From: Martinezella miluonensis
Lineage (GTDB): Bacteria; Pseudomonadota; Alphaproteobacteria; Rhizobiales; Rhizobiaceae
NCBI RefSeq assembly: GCF_900094545.1
Contig: NZ_FMAH01000055.1
Coordinates: 1-38,525 of the forward strand
Direction: 5' to 3'
Length of the DNA stretch: 38,525 bases
Part shown: piece after piece, positions 1 to 7,915 of the stretch
How positions within the stretch are numbered: the first letter of the stretch is position 1
Layout: each line of letters starts with the position of its first letter
Notes under the pieces: model-generated
What the model saw: the letters and a program-made list of their open reading frames with translations, nothing else
What the model was told of the DNA's origin: nothing
Databases searched by the model: none
Position numbers and translations under genes: made by a program

Positions 1-3000
1 GACCCCGTGAATGGCCCCGAGCCGGTCGAACTGTCGGTCGCGGTGACGGTGAAGTTGAATGTCCCGGATGCCGTCGGCGTGCCGGAGAGCACGCCGCCGG
101 TCGACAGCGTCAGGCCGGCCGGCAGGGCACCGGCGGTGACCGCCTGGCTATAGGGAGCGGTTCCGCCCGAAGCCGTAAGGGTCTGGCTGTAGGCAGTGGC
201 AACGGTCGCAGCCGGCAGCGTTGCTGGGGCGAGCGTGATCGTCGGGGCGGAAACCGTCACGCTGACTGTTGCCTGCGCCGAGGTGCCGTCGGCATTGGTG
301 GCCGTATAGGTAAAGCTGTCGGCGCCGACATAGCCTGCTGCCGGCGTGTAGCTGATCGCCGTGCCCGATGCGCTTGCCGTGCCATGCGCCGCCTGGACCG
401 CAACTGCGACGGAGGTCGGCGTGCCGCCCGACAGGCTCGGGGTGATCGCATTGTTCGTCGAGTTCGGTGCGACCGTCGCCGAGACATTGCCGGCGACCGG
501 AGGATTGGCCGTCACGACCAGGCTATAGGCCTTGCTGTTCGTAAACGGCCCGGTGCCGGTCGAACTGTCGGTCGCGGTAATCGTGAAGTTGAACGTGCTG
601 GCAACGGTTGGCGTGCCGGCAATCGTACCTGCTGGCGACAGAGCAAGGCCACTCGGCAAAGCGCCGGCGGTGACCGCATAGTGATAGGGTGCCGTCCCGC
701 CCGAGGCCGTGACGATCTGGCTGTAGACCGTGTTGAGGGCAGCAGTCGGAATCGTTGCTGGCGTAATCGCAAGCGTCGGTGCCGATATCGTCAGATTATA
801 GGCCTGGGAGCCGGTGAACGGCGCGCCCGTTCCGGTCGAGCTATCCGTCGCCGTAATCGTGACGTTGAAACTGCCTCCTGCCGTCGGCGTGCCCGAGACC
901 AAACCACCCGTCGACAGGCTCAAGCCGGCCGGCAGTGCGCCCGCCGTCACGGCATAGGTGTAGGAGCTGGTGCCGCCCGAGGCCGTGATGGTCTGGCTAT
1001 AGACGGTCCCGACCGTGCCCGAAGACAATGTCGTTGGGCTGACCGAGATCGTCGGCGCGGCAATGGTCAGGCTGTAGGCCTGGGTGCCCGTAAAGGGGCC
1101 TGTGCCCGTGGAACTGTCCGTTGCGGTGACGATGAAGTTGAACGTGCCCCCTGCCGTCGGCGTGCCCGAGACGAGACCGCTCGTCGGCGACAGCGTCAGA
1201 CCGGCTGGCAGGGAACCTGACGTCACCGCATAGGTATAGGAACTGGTCCCCCCCGAGGCCGTGATCGTCTGGCTATAGGCTGTTGCAACCGCCCCTGCAG
1301 ACAGTGTCGACGGGCCGATCGCGATCGTCGGGGCGGACACCGTTATGCTGACGGTTGCCGGCGCCGAAGTGCCGCCGGCATTGGTCGCTGTGTAGGTGAA
1401 GCTGTCACTGCCGGCATAGCCCGGCGTCGGCGTATAAGTGATCGACAATCCCGATGCGGTCGCCGTGCCATGCGTCGGCTGGGTCGCAACCGCGACGGAA
1501 GCCGCAGCGCCGCCCGAAAGGCTCAAGGGAACCGAATTGTTTGCCGAGTTCGGTGCAACCGTCAGCGAAACATTGCCCGCGACCGGGGGATTGAGGAAAG
1601 TATAGCCGCCGACCAGAGTTCCCGTGCCGCCAACAGTGGTGATAGCGACATCGGCCGCGCCGGCTGCATGGGCTGGCACGGTCGCGGTGATCGAGGTTGC
1701 GCTGTCAACGGTAAAGCTCGACGCTGCCGTGCCGCCGAAGGTCACGCTCGTCGCACCGGTCAGGTTTGACCCGCTGATGGTGACGGAGGTGCCGCCCGCC
1801 GTCGCGCCGGAGTTCGGGCTAATGCTCGATACGGTCGGTGCAGCGATATAGGTATATTGATCGGCAGCCGAGGTCGCACTCGTGCCGCCCGCTGTCGTCA
1901 CCCGAATGTCGACCGTTCCCGTGCCAGCCGGCACAGTTGCTGTGATCGATGTCGGCGAATTGACCGTGAAGCCGGTCGCCGCCGTTGCACCGAAGGTGAC
2001 CGATGTTGCACCGCTGAAGCCGGTTCCGGTCAGCGTAAGGCTCGTGCCGCCCGCCGCCGGGCCCGCCGTCGGCGAGATCGAGCTTACCGTCGGAACCGAC
2101 ACATAGGTGAATTGATCGGCCGCGGATACAGCACTCGTGCCGCCGACGGTGGTCACCCTGACATCCACCGTCCCCGTGCCCGCCGGTGCGGTCGCTGTGA
2201 TCGACGTTGCCGAATTGACCGTGAAACCGGTCGCAGCCGTTGCTCCGAATGTGACGGCCGTCGCATTGCTGAAGCCGGTTCCCGTCAGCGTAAGGCTCGT
2301 GCCGCCCGCCGCCGGGCCCGCCGTCGGCGAGATCGAGCTTACCGTCGGAACCGACACATAGGTGAATTGATCGGCCGCGGATACAGCACTCGTGCCGCCG
2401 ACGGTGGTCACCCTGACATCCACCGTCCCCGTGCCCGCCGGTGCGGTCGCTGTGATCGACGTTGCCGAATTGACCGTGAAACCGGTCGCAGCCGTTGCTC
2501 CGAATGTGACGGCCGTCGCATTGCTGAAGCCGGTTCCCGTCAGCGTAACGGTCGTGCCGCCCGCCGTCGGGCCGGCCGTCGGCGAGATCGCCGTCACCGT
2601 CGGAGCGGCAATATAGGTGAATTGATCGGCCGCAGATGTCGCACTCGTGCCACCTGGTGTCGTCACGCGGACATCCACCGTCCCCGTGCCCGCCGGTGCC
2701 GTCGCCGTGATCGACGTTGCCGAATTGACCGTGAAACCGGCCGCAGCCGTCGCACCGAAGGTGACGGCCGTCGCTGCCGTCAAGTCCGTGCCGGTAATCG
2801 TCACCGTCGTGCCGCCTGTCGCAGGACCGGACAACGGCGAGATCGAACTGATCGTTGGAGCAGGCCTATTGACAGTGATCGATCCAGCCGGCGGAGTGGC
2901 ATAGAATGAGGCGCTCGCTCCAGAAAGTGCATAGCTCACCGCGATCGCCCCTGGTCCGGCGTTGGATGCGGCAGTTACCGTGAAACTCTGGGTTGCTCCC

Positions 3001-3953
3001 CCTGAAAAATTCAGAGTGGTCGGTGCAAACGTCAGTCCAGTCGCCGACGGTGTCAGCGTAACGTTACCGGCGGCAGATGCCGTCATCGTCAGGGTGGCGG
3101 AAGTGCTGCCCTGCGTCAGAACTGGATATGCCGGCGGGCTAATGGTGCCAAGAACGGTCAGCGACGAACTCGCCGGCGGTGTATATTGCGCAGCGTCGGC
3201 ACCACCCAACGCGTAGCTGATCGTGGCCGGCCCAGGCGCCGCGCCGGCGCCTGCCGTCACTGTAAACGTCTGGCTGGAACCACCCGCACCAAAGGCAATC
3301 GTAGGCGGGTTAAACGTCAGCCCCGCTGCCGTTGGGGTCACAGTCAGGCCGGAGCTCGGCGCCTGCGACAAAGTCATGGTCAGGCTGCCAGTCGTGCTGT
3401 CTGCCTGTACCACAGGAAAACTCGGCAGTGTGATCGTCCCCGGTGCATTTTGGCAGGCGACCGTGGCATGAACCGCGCCTGTCGCTCCCTGCGACCAGGC
3501 ATAGACGGTGAAATCGGTATACGCCTGGTCAGCAGTATAGGTGCTACTCAAATTAAGTTCGTGACTAACAGTCGCATATTTTTCAACAATTATGGCTGCG
3601 CCAGTGGCCCCGCTATTTGTATAAAGGGCAAATCCCGATCCGCTGCTTGGATCCGTATCCGCATTGGTACTTCCAGTGGTCGTGACATTATAAGTGATCT
3701 TGTCGCCGGCATTTAGCGCGAGGCCAGACTGAAATAGCCAGTCTCCGTTGGAGAATGTCCTCCCGCTACTCCAGGAGGAATTGATCGTATCGCAGCCTGA
3801 CGAGGCAAACGAACGTGGCGCAAATGCGATCTGCAGCACGAACAAAATAAGCGCGAGAACCAATACCGGCTTTAAATTCGAAACGCGGCTTGTTTTGCTC
3901 GCCCCCTTGCGAAAGGAGGGACGAATAGTCGGAAGGCAAGGGCGAGTGCTCAC
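1..3953 (-). CDS. Giant secreted Ig-like/TIG repeat protein (3' end outside window)
   Basis: The minus strand is open from a GTG at 3953 to the left edge (about 1,317 codons, no stop), so the C-terminus is missing. The GTG follows an AGGA six bases upstream; no ATG lies nearby in frame. After a basic leader comes a hydrophobic segment (LVLALILFVLQIAFA, about residues 31-45), which reads as a signal peptide or anchor. Next are a unique region and two Ig-like units (about 2870-3470), five IPT/TIG units of about 85 residues (about 1600-2870), then putative-Ig units carrying LPAGL..G.(L/I)(S/A)GTP and FTVTATDSSTGTG motifs (about 1-240 and 500-1330), broken up by two cadherin-like/Big_9-type units containing HGTA.ASG and GY.G.DSFTYTATN. 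Frame was checked at seven places. Rhizobial proteins built this way often end in an autotransporter barrel; that is only inference here. Probable role: surface or secreted adhesion. Confidence 0.88.
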   Translation of the reverse strand, partial: MSTRPCLPTIRPSFRKGASKTSRVSNLKPVLVLALILFVLQIAFAPRSFASSGCDTINSSWSSGRTFSNGDWLFQSGLALNAGDKITYNVTTTGSTNADTDPSSGSGFALYTNSGATGAAIIVEKYATVSHELNLSSTYTADQAYTDFTVYAWSQGATGAVHATVACQNAPGTITLPSFPVVQADSTTGSLTMTLSQAPSSGLTVTPTAAGLTFNPPTIAFGAGGSSQTFTVTAGAGAAPGPATISYALGGADAAQYTPPASSSLTVLGTISPPAYPVLTQGSTSATLTMTASAAGNVTLTPSATGLTFAPTTLNFSGGATQSFTVTAASNAGPGAIAVSYALSGASASFYATPPAGSITVNRPAPTISSISPLSGPATGGTTVTITGTDLTAATAVTFGATAAAGFTVNSATSITATAPAGTGTVDVRVTTPGGTSATSAADQFTYIAAPTVTAISPTAGPTAGGTTVTLTGTGFSNATAVTFGATAATGFTVNSATSITATAPAGTGTVDVRVTTVGGTSAVSAADQFTYVSVPTVSSISPTAGPAAGGTSLTLTGTGFSNATAVTFGATAATGFTVNSATSITATAPAGTGTVDVRVTTVGGTSAVSAADQFTYVSVPTVSSISPTAGPAAGGTSLTLTGTGFSGATSVTFGATAATGFTVNSPTSITATVPAGTGTVDIRVTTAGGTSATSAADQYTYIAAPTVSSISPNSGATAGGTSVTISGSNLTGATSVTFGGTAASSFTVDSATSITATVPAHAAGAADVAITTVGGTGTLVGGYTFLNPPVAGNVSLTVAPNSANNSVPLSLSGGAAASVAVATQPTHGTATASGLSITYTPTPGYAGSDSFTYTATNAGGTSAPATVSITVSAPTIAIGPSTLSAGAVATAYSQTITASGGTSSYTYAVTSGSLPAGLTLSPTSGLVSGTPTAGGTFNFIVTATDSSTGTGPFTGTQAYSLTIAAPTISVSPTTLSSGTVGTVYSQTITASGGTSSYTYAVTAGALPAGLSLSTGGLVSGTPTAGGSFNVTITATDSSTGTGAPFTGSQAYNLTISAPTLAITPATIPTAALNTVYSQIVTASGGTAPYHYAVTAGALPSGLALSPAGTIAGTPTVASTFNFTITATDSSTGTGPFTNSKAYSLVVTANPPVAGNVSATVAPNSTNNAITPSLSGGTPTSVAVAVQAAHGTASASGTAISYTPAAGYVGADSFTYTATNADGTSAQATVSVTVSAPTITLAPATLPAATVATAYSQTLTASGGTAPYSQAVTAGALPAGLTLSTGGVLSGTPTASGTFNFTVTATDSSTGSGPFTG
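2029..2548. repeat. Exact 255-bp-period tandem duplication inside the TIG region
   Basis: Positions 2029-2293 are identical, base for base by eye, to 2284-2548, a shift of exactly 255 bp or 85 codons. The first mismatches are at 2028/2283 and 2294/2549. The neighbouring TIG units (1860-2100 and 2611-2870) are clearly related but diverged. Exact identity at third codon positions points to a recent unit duplication or gene conversion. The period keeps the reading frame, so units could be gained or lost without breaking the gene. Confidence 0.93.
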
Positions 3954-4479
3954 GTAGGATCCTGCAGGCGTCAAGAACAGACAAAATTTTGCAGGACAGT
4001 CTGCTGCCGCCACACGTGGCGTTCTCCCCCATCCGCCAAAGCAGCTTATAGGTGCACAACCGCCTTGGAAAATACTAGTTTCATTTGCAATTTTAAATCA
4101 CTGCGTGTGTGTTTTTTTAGTAACTATTAGTAAGGATTGCTTACATTTGAATGGAGGGGGAATACATCGAGCGGCCTTGGGAAGTCGTCTACTCAACGCC
4201 CCAGCGTTTCCGGTTCCCGCCGGCTGGCTTCGGCGATGGGAGGCAGCTTCTCGGTCGAAATCCGTCGCCTATTCCTACGCGTTTGCCACTTTATCCTGCT
4301 GCCTGGATCGCCCTCCATACGCCTTCGCAAGGCAGAGGCAATGAACCGGGACGATCGCGACAAGCATCTGCCGTTTGCAAGGTCGAATGAGGCGGCTACC
4401 GACGAGCAATAGATATTGCTCTGCAAGCATCCAGTTGAGACGACTTGCGTTGGAAAGCAACGAGAGTCGCTCGCAGTGC
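3954..4479. other. Intergenic stretch, no convincing gene
   Basis: Several short overlapping ORFs exist on both strands, but none has a recognisable domain or a good ribosome-binding site, and they mutually overlap. The part next to the minus-strand repeat-protein gene is AT-rich (about 4076-4145) and probably holds its promoter. The part near 4150-4470 may be decayed coding sequence, but I cannot name a parent gene. Confidence 0.5.
4117..4133. promoter_or_regulatory. Tandem TTAGTAA direct repeat upstream of the giant repeat-protein gene
   Basis: TTAGTAA occurs at 4117-4123 and again at 4127-4133, exactly 10 bp apart and so on the same face of the helix. It sits in an AT-rich patch about 165 bp upstream of the GTG start at 3953. 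It is a candidate binding site for a regulator of that gene. The regulator is unknown, and chance occurrence in AT-rich DNA is possible. Confidence 0.3.
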
Positions 4480-5091
4480 TCAGACGCCAAGCCTGCGGCT
4501 GGAACGAACCAGCCGATTCTCGCTCAAGGCGCGCTGAAATTCCGAATCGGTCTGAGCATGGTGAGCGAGGTCGTCGAGAAACTCGCAGACATCCCGAAGG
4601 GTATCGACGACAAGATAGCGAAGGCCGCCGCCGGCATCGATCAGATCATGGCCGATGCTGATACCGAAGCCGCCCGCTACCTTGCGAAACCATGCCGAAC
4701 GCCAGCTCGCGAAGCCGGCGGGATCGGTCTCGAATTCGGCAAGCAATGCCTTTTGCCGTTCGATCCGCATGAGGAATGGTGCGACGATATCCGCCGCGCC
4801 AGCCTTTGGCTTTTCCGCCCTTTTCGCAGCCCATTTCTCGATGAAGTCGGATTTGGGCGACAAGGTTGCTGGTTCATCGCCCTCGGCCGTGGCTGTTAGA
4901 CTGATATCCGACGGCTCAGAACAGTCTGCGTCAGCTGTTGCAGCGACCAACGGTTCCTCTCCCTCTGCCAAGTCCTGCCTGAGCTCGGAAGCAAACGTGC
5001 CCCAGATCGATTTCGTTTGCGCCGCCGGTCTCGTCTTCATTCGACGAGTGGTCTTGATTTCGATAATGAAGGGTTTTGTATGTTTAGCCAT
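4480..5091 (-). CDS. Hypothetical protein, 203 residues
   Basis: I do not recognise a named family. The protein starts MAKHTKPFIIEIKTTRR, a short basic N-terminus, followed by an acidic, Ala/Glu-rich low-complexity middle (about residues 35-85) and a more ordered C-terminal half with alternating charged and hydrophobic residues (about 90-203). No signal peptide or membrane segment is visible. The ATG has no clear Shine-Dalgarno sequence of its own; it lies one base after the stop of a 28-codon ORF on the same strand, which suggests translational coupling. Composition and length support a real gene, possibly an accessory or plasmid-type protein, but function is unknown. Confidence 0.6.
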   Translation of the reverse strand: MAKHTKPFIIEIKTTRRMKTRPAAQTKSIWGTFASELRQDLAEGEEPLVAATADADCSEPSDISLTATAEGDEPATLSPKSDFIEKWAAKRAEKPKAGAADIVAPFLMRIERQKALLAEFETDPAGFASWRSAWFRKVAGGFGISIGHDLIDAGGGLRYLVVDTLRDVCEFLDDLAHHAQTDSEFQRALSENRLVRSSRRLGV

Positions 5092-5092
5092 A

Positions 5093-5179
5093 TTATTCGG
5101 GAGTGCGCTCCGTATCGGGCAGCAGTTGGCGGAAGATCAGCTTGGCTGGCTTGTGGTCTTGCAAGTGCGACATAGCCAT
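5093..5179 (-). CDS. Small ORF coupled to the 203-residue hypothetical gene
   Basis: A 28-residue ORF (begins MAMSHLQDHKPAKL, ends DTERTPE) runs from an ATG at 5179 to a TAA at 5093-5095, with a single base before the ATG of the next gene. The frame is open only back to a TAA about ten codons upstream, and a TTG seven codons before the ATG is an alternative start. It could be a leader peptide that sets translation of the downstream gene, or the surviving C-terminal tail of a larger decayed gene. The charged but well-mixed composition looks protein-like. No family is recognised. Confidence 0.35.
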   Translation of the reverse strand: MAMSHLQDHKPAKLIFRQLLPDTERTPE

Positions 5180-5808
5180 GACTTGCAGTCTTGGCAAGGC
5201 AAGATCTTATCTCTCCTTGCCTTTTATTGGCAATTCCCGCGATTGTTATTTGTTCTAGGGGCCTCAACCTATCCATAGTTGTTGCCTTGAGATTCAAAAC
5301 TCAGTCCTTTAGCGCTCGCATGATCGCTTGCGACACGAAGCAGATATATTCGCGGGCCCGACTTCGTTGATGGGCTGATCGAAAATGGTGGCTTGAAATA
5401 TGGAAAAGGTCATCAATCGGATCGAGCATGGAAACCAGAGGCGGACGCAGTTACAGTTTCGCTATCCGGCCGAAAATGGTTTGGCTTTGTCACAGCGCAG
5501 CTATAAATATGGCTCATATCATTCTTGCCTTATCGGCGGCATCGGACATGCACCCTGAGCGGAACAGCGGCTTTTTGCTGCAAGCCGATCACCCCGAGAT
5601 CAGAAGCAATTCGCACAGAAATAGCTTGAAAAATGAGAATGTCTTTCGCGAATTGCAGGGAAATCCGGCTCTAGCGTCCAAACCCATTAAAAGCGCACAA
5701 TCCACCCTCGCTACGAAGCGCTCATAGTCGCTTCTCGCGGCCCGCATCGGAGGAGATGCTGGCAAGCCCCATGATTTTACGAGCGTCGGGAACGCTTTGG
5801 GAGGAACA
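5180..5808. other. Gene-poor stretch before the purine permease
   Basis: Apart from the doubtful small ORF at 5400-5558, nothing coding is convincing here. A frame on the minus strand covering about 5037-5297 overlaps the two genes above and reads as a shadow or remnant. The last 80 bp must carry the leader of the permease gene. I saw no recognisable riboswitch or strong promoter by eye. Confidence 0.4.
5400..5558 (+). CDS. Possible 52-residue hypothetical protein
   Basis: An ATG at 5400 is preceded at suitable distance by GGTGG and opens a 52-codon frame beginning MEKVINRIEHGNQRRTQLQF and ending GGIGHAP. The N-terminal half is basic and amphipathic. A different frame through the same region is also open. 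No family is recognised. It is listed because start context and composition are reasonable, but it may be chance. Confidence 0.22.
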   Translation: MEKVINRIEHGNQRRTQLQFRYPAENGLALSQRSYKYGSYHSCLIGGIGHAP

Positions 5809-7101
5809 ATGCTTGAACGAATTTTCAAATTGAGTGAGCACGGCACGTCCGTGCGCACCGAGCTCATCGCAGGCGTGACGACGTTTCTGACGATGTCCTA
5901 CATCATCTTCGTCAATCCGGACATTCTGTCGACCACGGGTATGGACCGGAATGCCATCTTTGTTGCTACCTGTCTCGCAGCGGCATTGGGCTCGATCATC
6001 ATGGGCGTTGTCGCCAATTGGCCGATCGGCATGGCGCCGGGCATGGGGCTCAACGCCTTCTTCGCCTTCACCGTCGTCGCCGCACTCGGCTTTACCTGGC
6101 AGCAGGCGCTCGGTGCCGTCTTCATTTCCGGCTCCATCTTCGTTCTGTTGACGGTCACCGGCGTACGCAGCTGGCTGATTGCCGGCATTCCGCGCTCGCT
6201 TAGAAGCGCGATCGCTGCCGGTATCGGTCTTTTTCTGGCAATCATTGCACTGAAGAGCGCCGGCATCGTCGTTGCCAACAAGGCGACGCTCATCGGCCTC
6301 GGGGATCTGAAGCAGACCGGTCCCCTCCTCGCAATCTTCGGCTTCTTCGTCATCGCTGTTCTCGATGCGATGAAGGTAAAGGGCTCGATCCTGATCGGCA
6401 TTCTTGCCGTTACCGTTCTCTCCTGGATCTTCGGCGTCAGCCAGTTCCATGGCATCGTTTCGGCTCCGCCTTCGATCATGCCGACCTTTCTGCAGCTTGA
6501 TATCGTTGGGGCTCTCCACGGCGGTCTGGTACACATCATCCTCGTCTTCGTGCTCGTCGAGGTCTTCGACGCAACGGGAACGCTGATCGGCGTCGCCAAG
6601 CGGGCGAAACTGCTCGAGGAAGGCAAGCCAAGCCGCTTGAGCCGGGCTCTGCTTGCTGACAGCGCTGCCATTGTTGCCGGCTCACTGATGGGCACCAGCA
6701 GCACCACGGCCTATGTCGAGAGTGCTTCGGGCGTTCAGGCGGGCGGTCGGACGGGTCTGACGGCGCTGACGATTGCCGTGCTCTTCATTGCGGCGCTCTT
6801 CTTTTCTCCGCTCGCGGCATCCGTTCCCGCTTATGCAACCGCTCCGGCTCTGCTCTACGTCGCCGGCCTTATGATGCGTGAGCTGACGGAAATCGAATGG
6901 GATGATTTGACCGAGGCAGCACCGGCAGCGCTCACGGCGCTTGCCATGCCGTTCACCTACTCGATCGCCAATGGTCTTGCCTTCGGTTTCATCAGCTATG
7001 TCGTCCTGAAGGTTTTCACCGGCCGCTGGTCGACACTTCATGTGGCGACGCAGATCGTTGCGGCCCTGTTCATCGTCCGCTTCGCCTTCTTCGCAGACTA
7101 A
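5809..7101 (+). CDS. AzgA-type NCS2 purine permease
   Basis: This 430-residue inner-membrane protein belongs to the AzgA/GhxP-like branch of nucleobase transporters (adenine, guanine, hypoxanthine; proton symport). Visible family features are FKLSEHGTSVRTELIAG at the N-terminus, TTFLTMSYIIFVNP in the first membrane segment, the GMAPGMGLNAFFAF loop (about residues 80-95), the EVFDATGTLIG segment, and GTSSTTAYVESASG. Hydrophobic segments are consistent with 12-14 membrane spans. ATG 5809 follows a strong GGAGGA; a TTG four codons upstream is less likely. A terminator follows. It stands before the purine catabolic genes, so it is the probable uptake step; the exact substrate cannot be read from sequence. 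Confidence 0.9.
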   Translation: MLERIFKLSEHGTSVRTELIAGVTTFLTMSYIIFVNPDILSTTGMDRNAIFVATCLAAALGSIIMGVVANWPIGMAPGMGLNAFFAFTVVAALGFTWQQALGAVFISGSIFVLLTVTGVRSWLIAGIPRSLRSAIAAGIGLFLAIIALKSAGIVVANKATLIGLGDLKQTGPLLAIFGFFVIAVLDAMKVKGSILIGILAVTVLSWIFGVSQFHGIVSAPPSIMPTFLQLDIVGALHGGLVHIILVFVLVEVFDATGTLIGVAKRAKLLEEGKPSRLSRALLADSAAIVAGSLMGTSSTTAYVESASGVQAGGRTGLTALTIAVLFIAALFFSPLAASVPAYATAPALLYVAGLMMRELTEIEWDDLTEAAPAALTALAMPFTYSIANGLAFGFISYVVLKVFTGRWSTLHVATQIVAALFIVRFAFFAD

Positions 7102-7118
7102 AGGCAGCAGCGCATTTC

Positions 7119-7156
7119 AAGGAGCCGGGCCATCCGACGGGATGGCCCGGCTCCTT
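7119..7156 (+). terminator. Terminator of the purine permease gene
   Basis: A perfect 17-bp stem (arms 7119-7135 and 7140-7156, core GAGCCGGGCCATCC) with a GACG loop, ending in a short T-run. It starts 18 bp after the permease stop and is very GC-rich, as expected of an intrinsic terminator. Confidence 0.85.
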
Positions 7157-7325
7157 TGCATTTGGAGACCATTATGGACGCCGTTTCCGATTGCATTCGA
7201 AGCTCGCCGTGGCCGCTAACTAAGGGTCCTCTACCGCAGCGCAGCGTCTCGAGAGCCGCGGAGAAACACGGCCAGCAGGCTTATTGCTCGGCATTTTCAA
7301 TCTGGAATGAGAGAGACCTGCCCAC

Positions 7326-7354
7326 AAAAAGGGGCGCCGCAACCGCGGCGCCCC
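7326..7354 (-). terminator. Terminator of the puuE-allA operon
   Basis: Read on the minus strand, a 10-bp perfect stem (GGGGCGCCGC / GCGGCGCCCC, 7331-7340 with 7345-7354) with a four-base loop is followed by five Ts (7330-7326). It lies about 30 bp beyond the allA stop codon. Confidence 0.88.
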
Positions 7355-7384
7355 TGTCATCATCTGAGTTCTTGCCTGCTCCGA

Positions 7385-7870
7385 TCAGCGGATCAGGAAC
7401 GGCTCCTCAAAGAAATGCTCTTCGAGGTTTACGCCCTCGCCGCCGCGATCGACCACGGCAAAATCGGAGGGACCATCGAGCGGGGTGAGGATGCCATGCC
7501 AGACATTGCGGCCGATATTGACGCCCTGCCCCGGCTTCGTGCGGAAGGCCAAAGGCTCGGCCGGCCCATTCGCCGTCTCCTTGGCGACGACGACCAGGAA
7601 TGGGTAGTCCGTCAGCGGTATGAAGGCCTGGCTGCCGAGGGGATGCCGTTCGACCATCCGCAGCTCAAGCGGCAGCATGTAAGGCTCGCCGCGCAGCAGG
7701 CTGATCATCGCGCGTGCCTTCTCGCCCGTTGTCTCGATCTTCGCCAGATCATGATAACGGACGCATTTTCCGGCATTGATGGGGTAGTTATACGCCCCTT
7801 CCATTTCGATCACATCGCCGAAGGGAAAGAAGGCGGCGTTCGTCAACGGCTGAATCTCGATCACTTTCAT
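7385..7870 (-). CDS. allA: Ureidoglycolate lyase
   Basis: The 161-residue product fits the AllA family, a cupin-fold enzyme that splits (S)-ureidoglycolate into glyoxylate and urea. Family features are the N-terminal LTNAAFFPFGDVIE, the RYHDLAKIE segment, MVERHPLGSQAFIPL (about residues 72-87), PGQGVNIGRNVWHG (about 113-126), and the C-terminal FAVVDRGGEGVNLEEHFF. It is cytoplasmic. The gene is 45 bp downstream of the fused allantoinase gene on the same strand and is followed by a strong terminator, so the two form an operon. Its product glyoxylate is the substrate of Gcl encoded at 20361-22145. The upstream enzyme that makes ureidoglycolate from allantoate is not in the window. Confidence 0.93.
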   Translation of the reverse strand: MKVIEIQPLTNAAFFPFGDVIEMEGAYNYPINAGKCVRYHDLAKIETTGEKARAMISLLRGEPYMLPLELRMVERHPLGSQAFIPLTDYPFLVVVAKETANGPAEPLAFRTKPGQGVNIGRNVWHGILTPLDGPSDFAVVDRGGEGVNLEEHFFEEPFLIR

Positions 7871-7915
7871 TCACGCTCTCCTCATCTCTGTTGCTTCAGT
7901 GCGGGCATTCGACAT

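Noticed and set aside
1600..2870. Regular direct repeats that could suggest a CRISPR array or other tandem array
   Set aside because: The period is 255 bp, the units are coding, in frame and give TIG domains; there is no short repeat with unique spacers.
384..3716. Long plus-strand open frames, including a 350-codon one, rich in Arg, Ala and Gly
   Set aside because: They are antisense to the Ig-repeat gene. Their arginine-rich, low-complexity translations come from repeated GC-rich codons read in the wrong frame, while the minus frame gives clear Ig/TIG motifs throughout.
4105..4490. Several overlapping ORFs of 70-91 codons on both strands
   Set aside because: None has a convincing start signal or family, and they overlap each other in different frames.
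5559..5808. A purine riboswitch before the permease gene
   Set aside because: I looked for a purine-type three-way junction and saw none by eye; structure-model searching would be needed for rarer xanthine-binding RNAs.
5722..6707. Minus-strand frames of about 270 codons opposite the permease
   Set aside because: The plus frame gives AzgA family motifs and membrane segments; the minus frames are charged low-complexity shadows.
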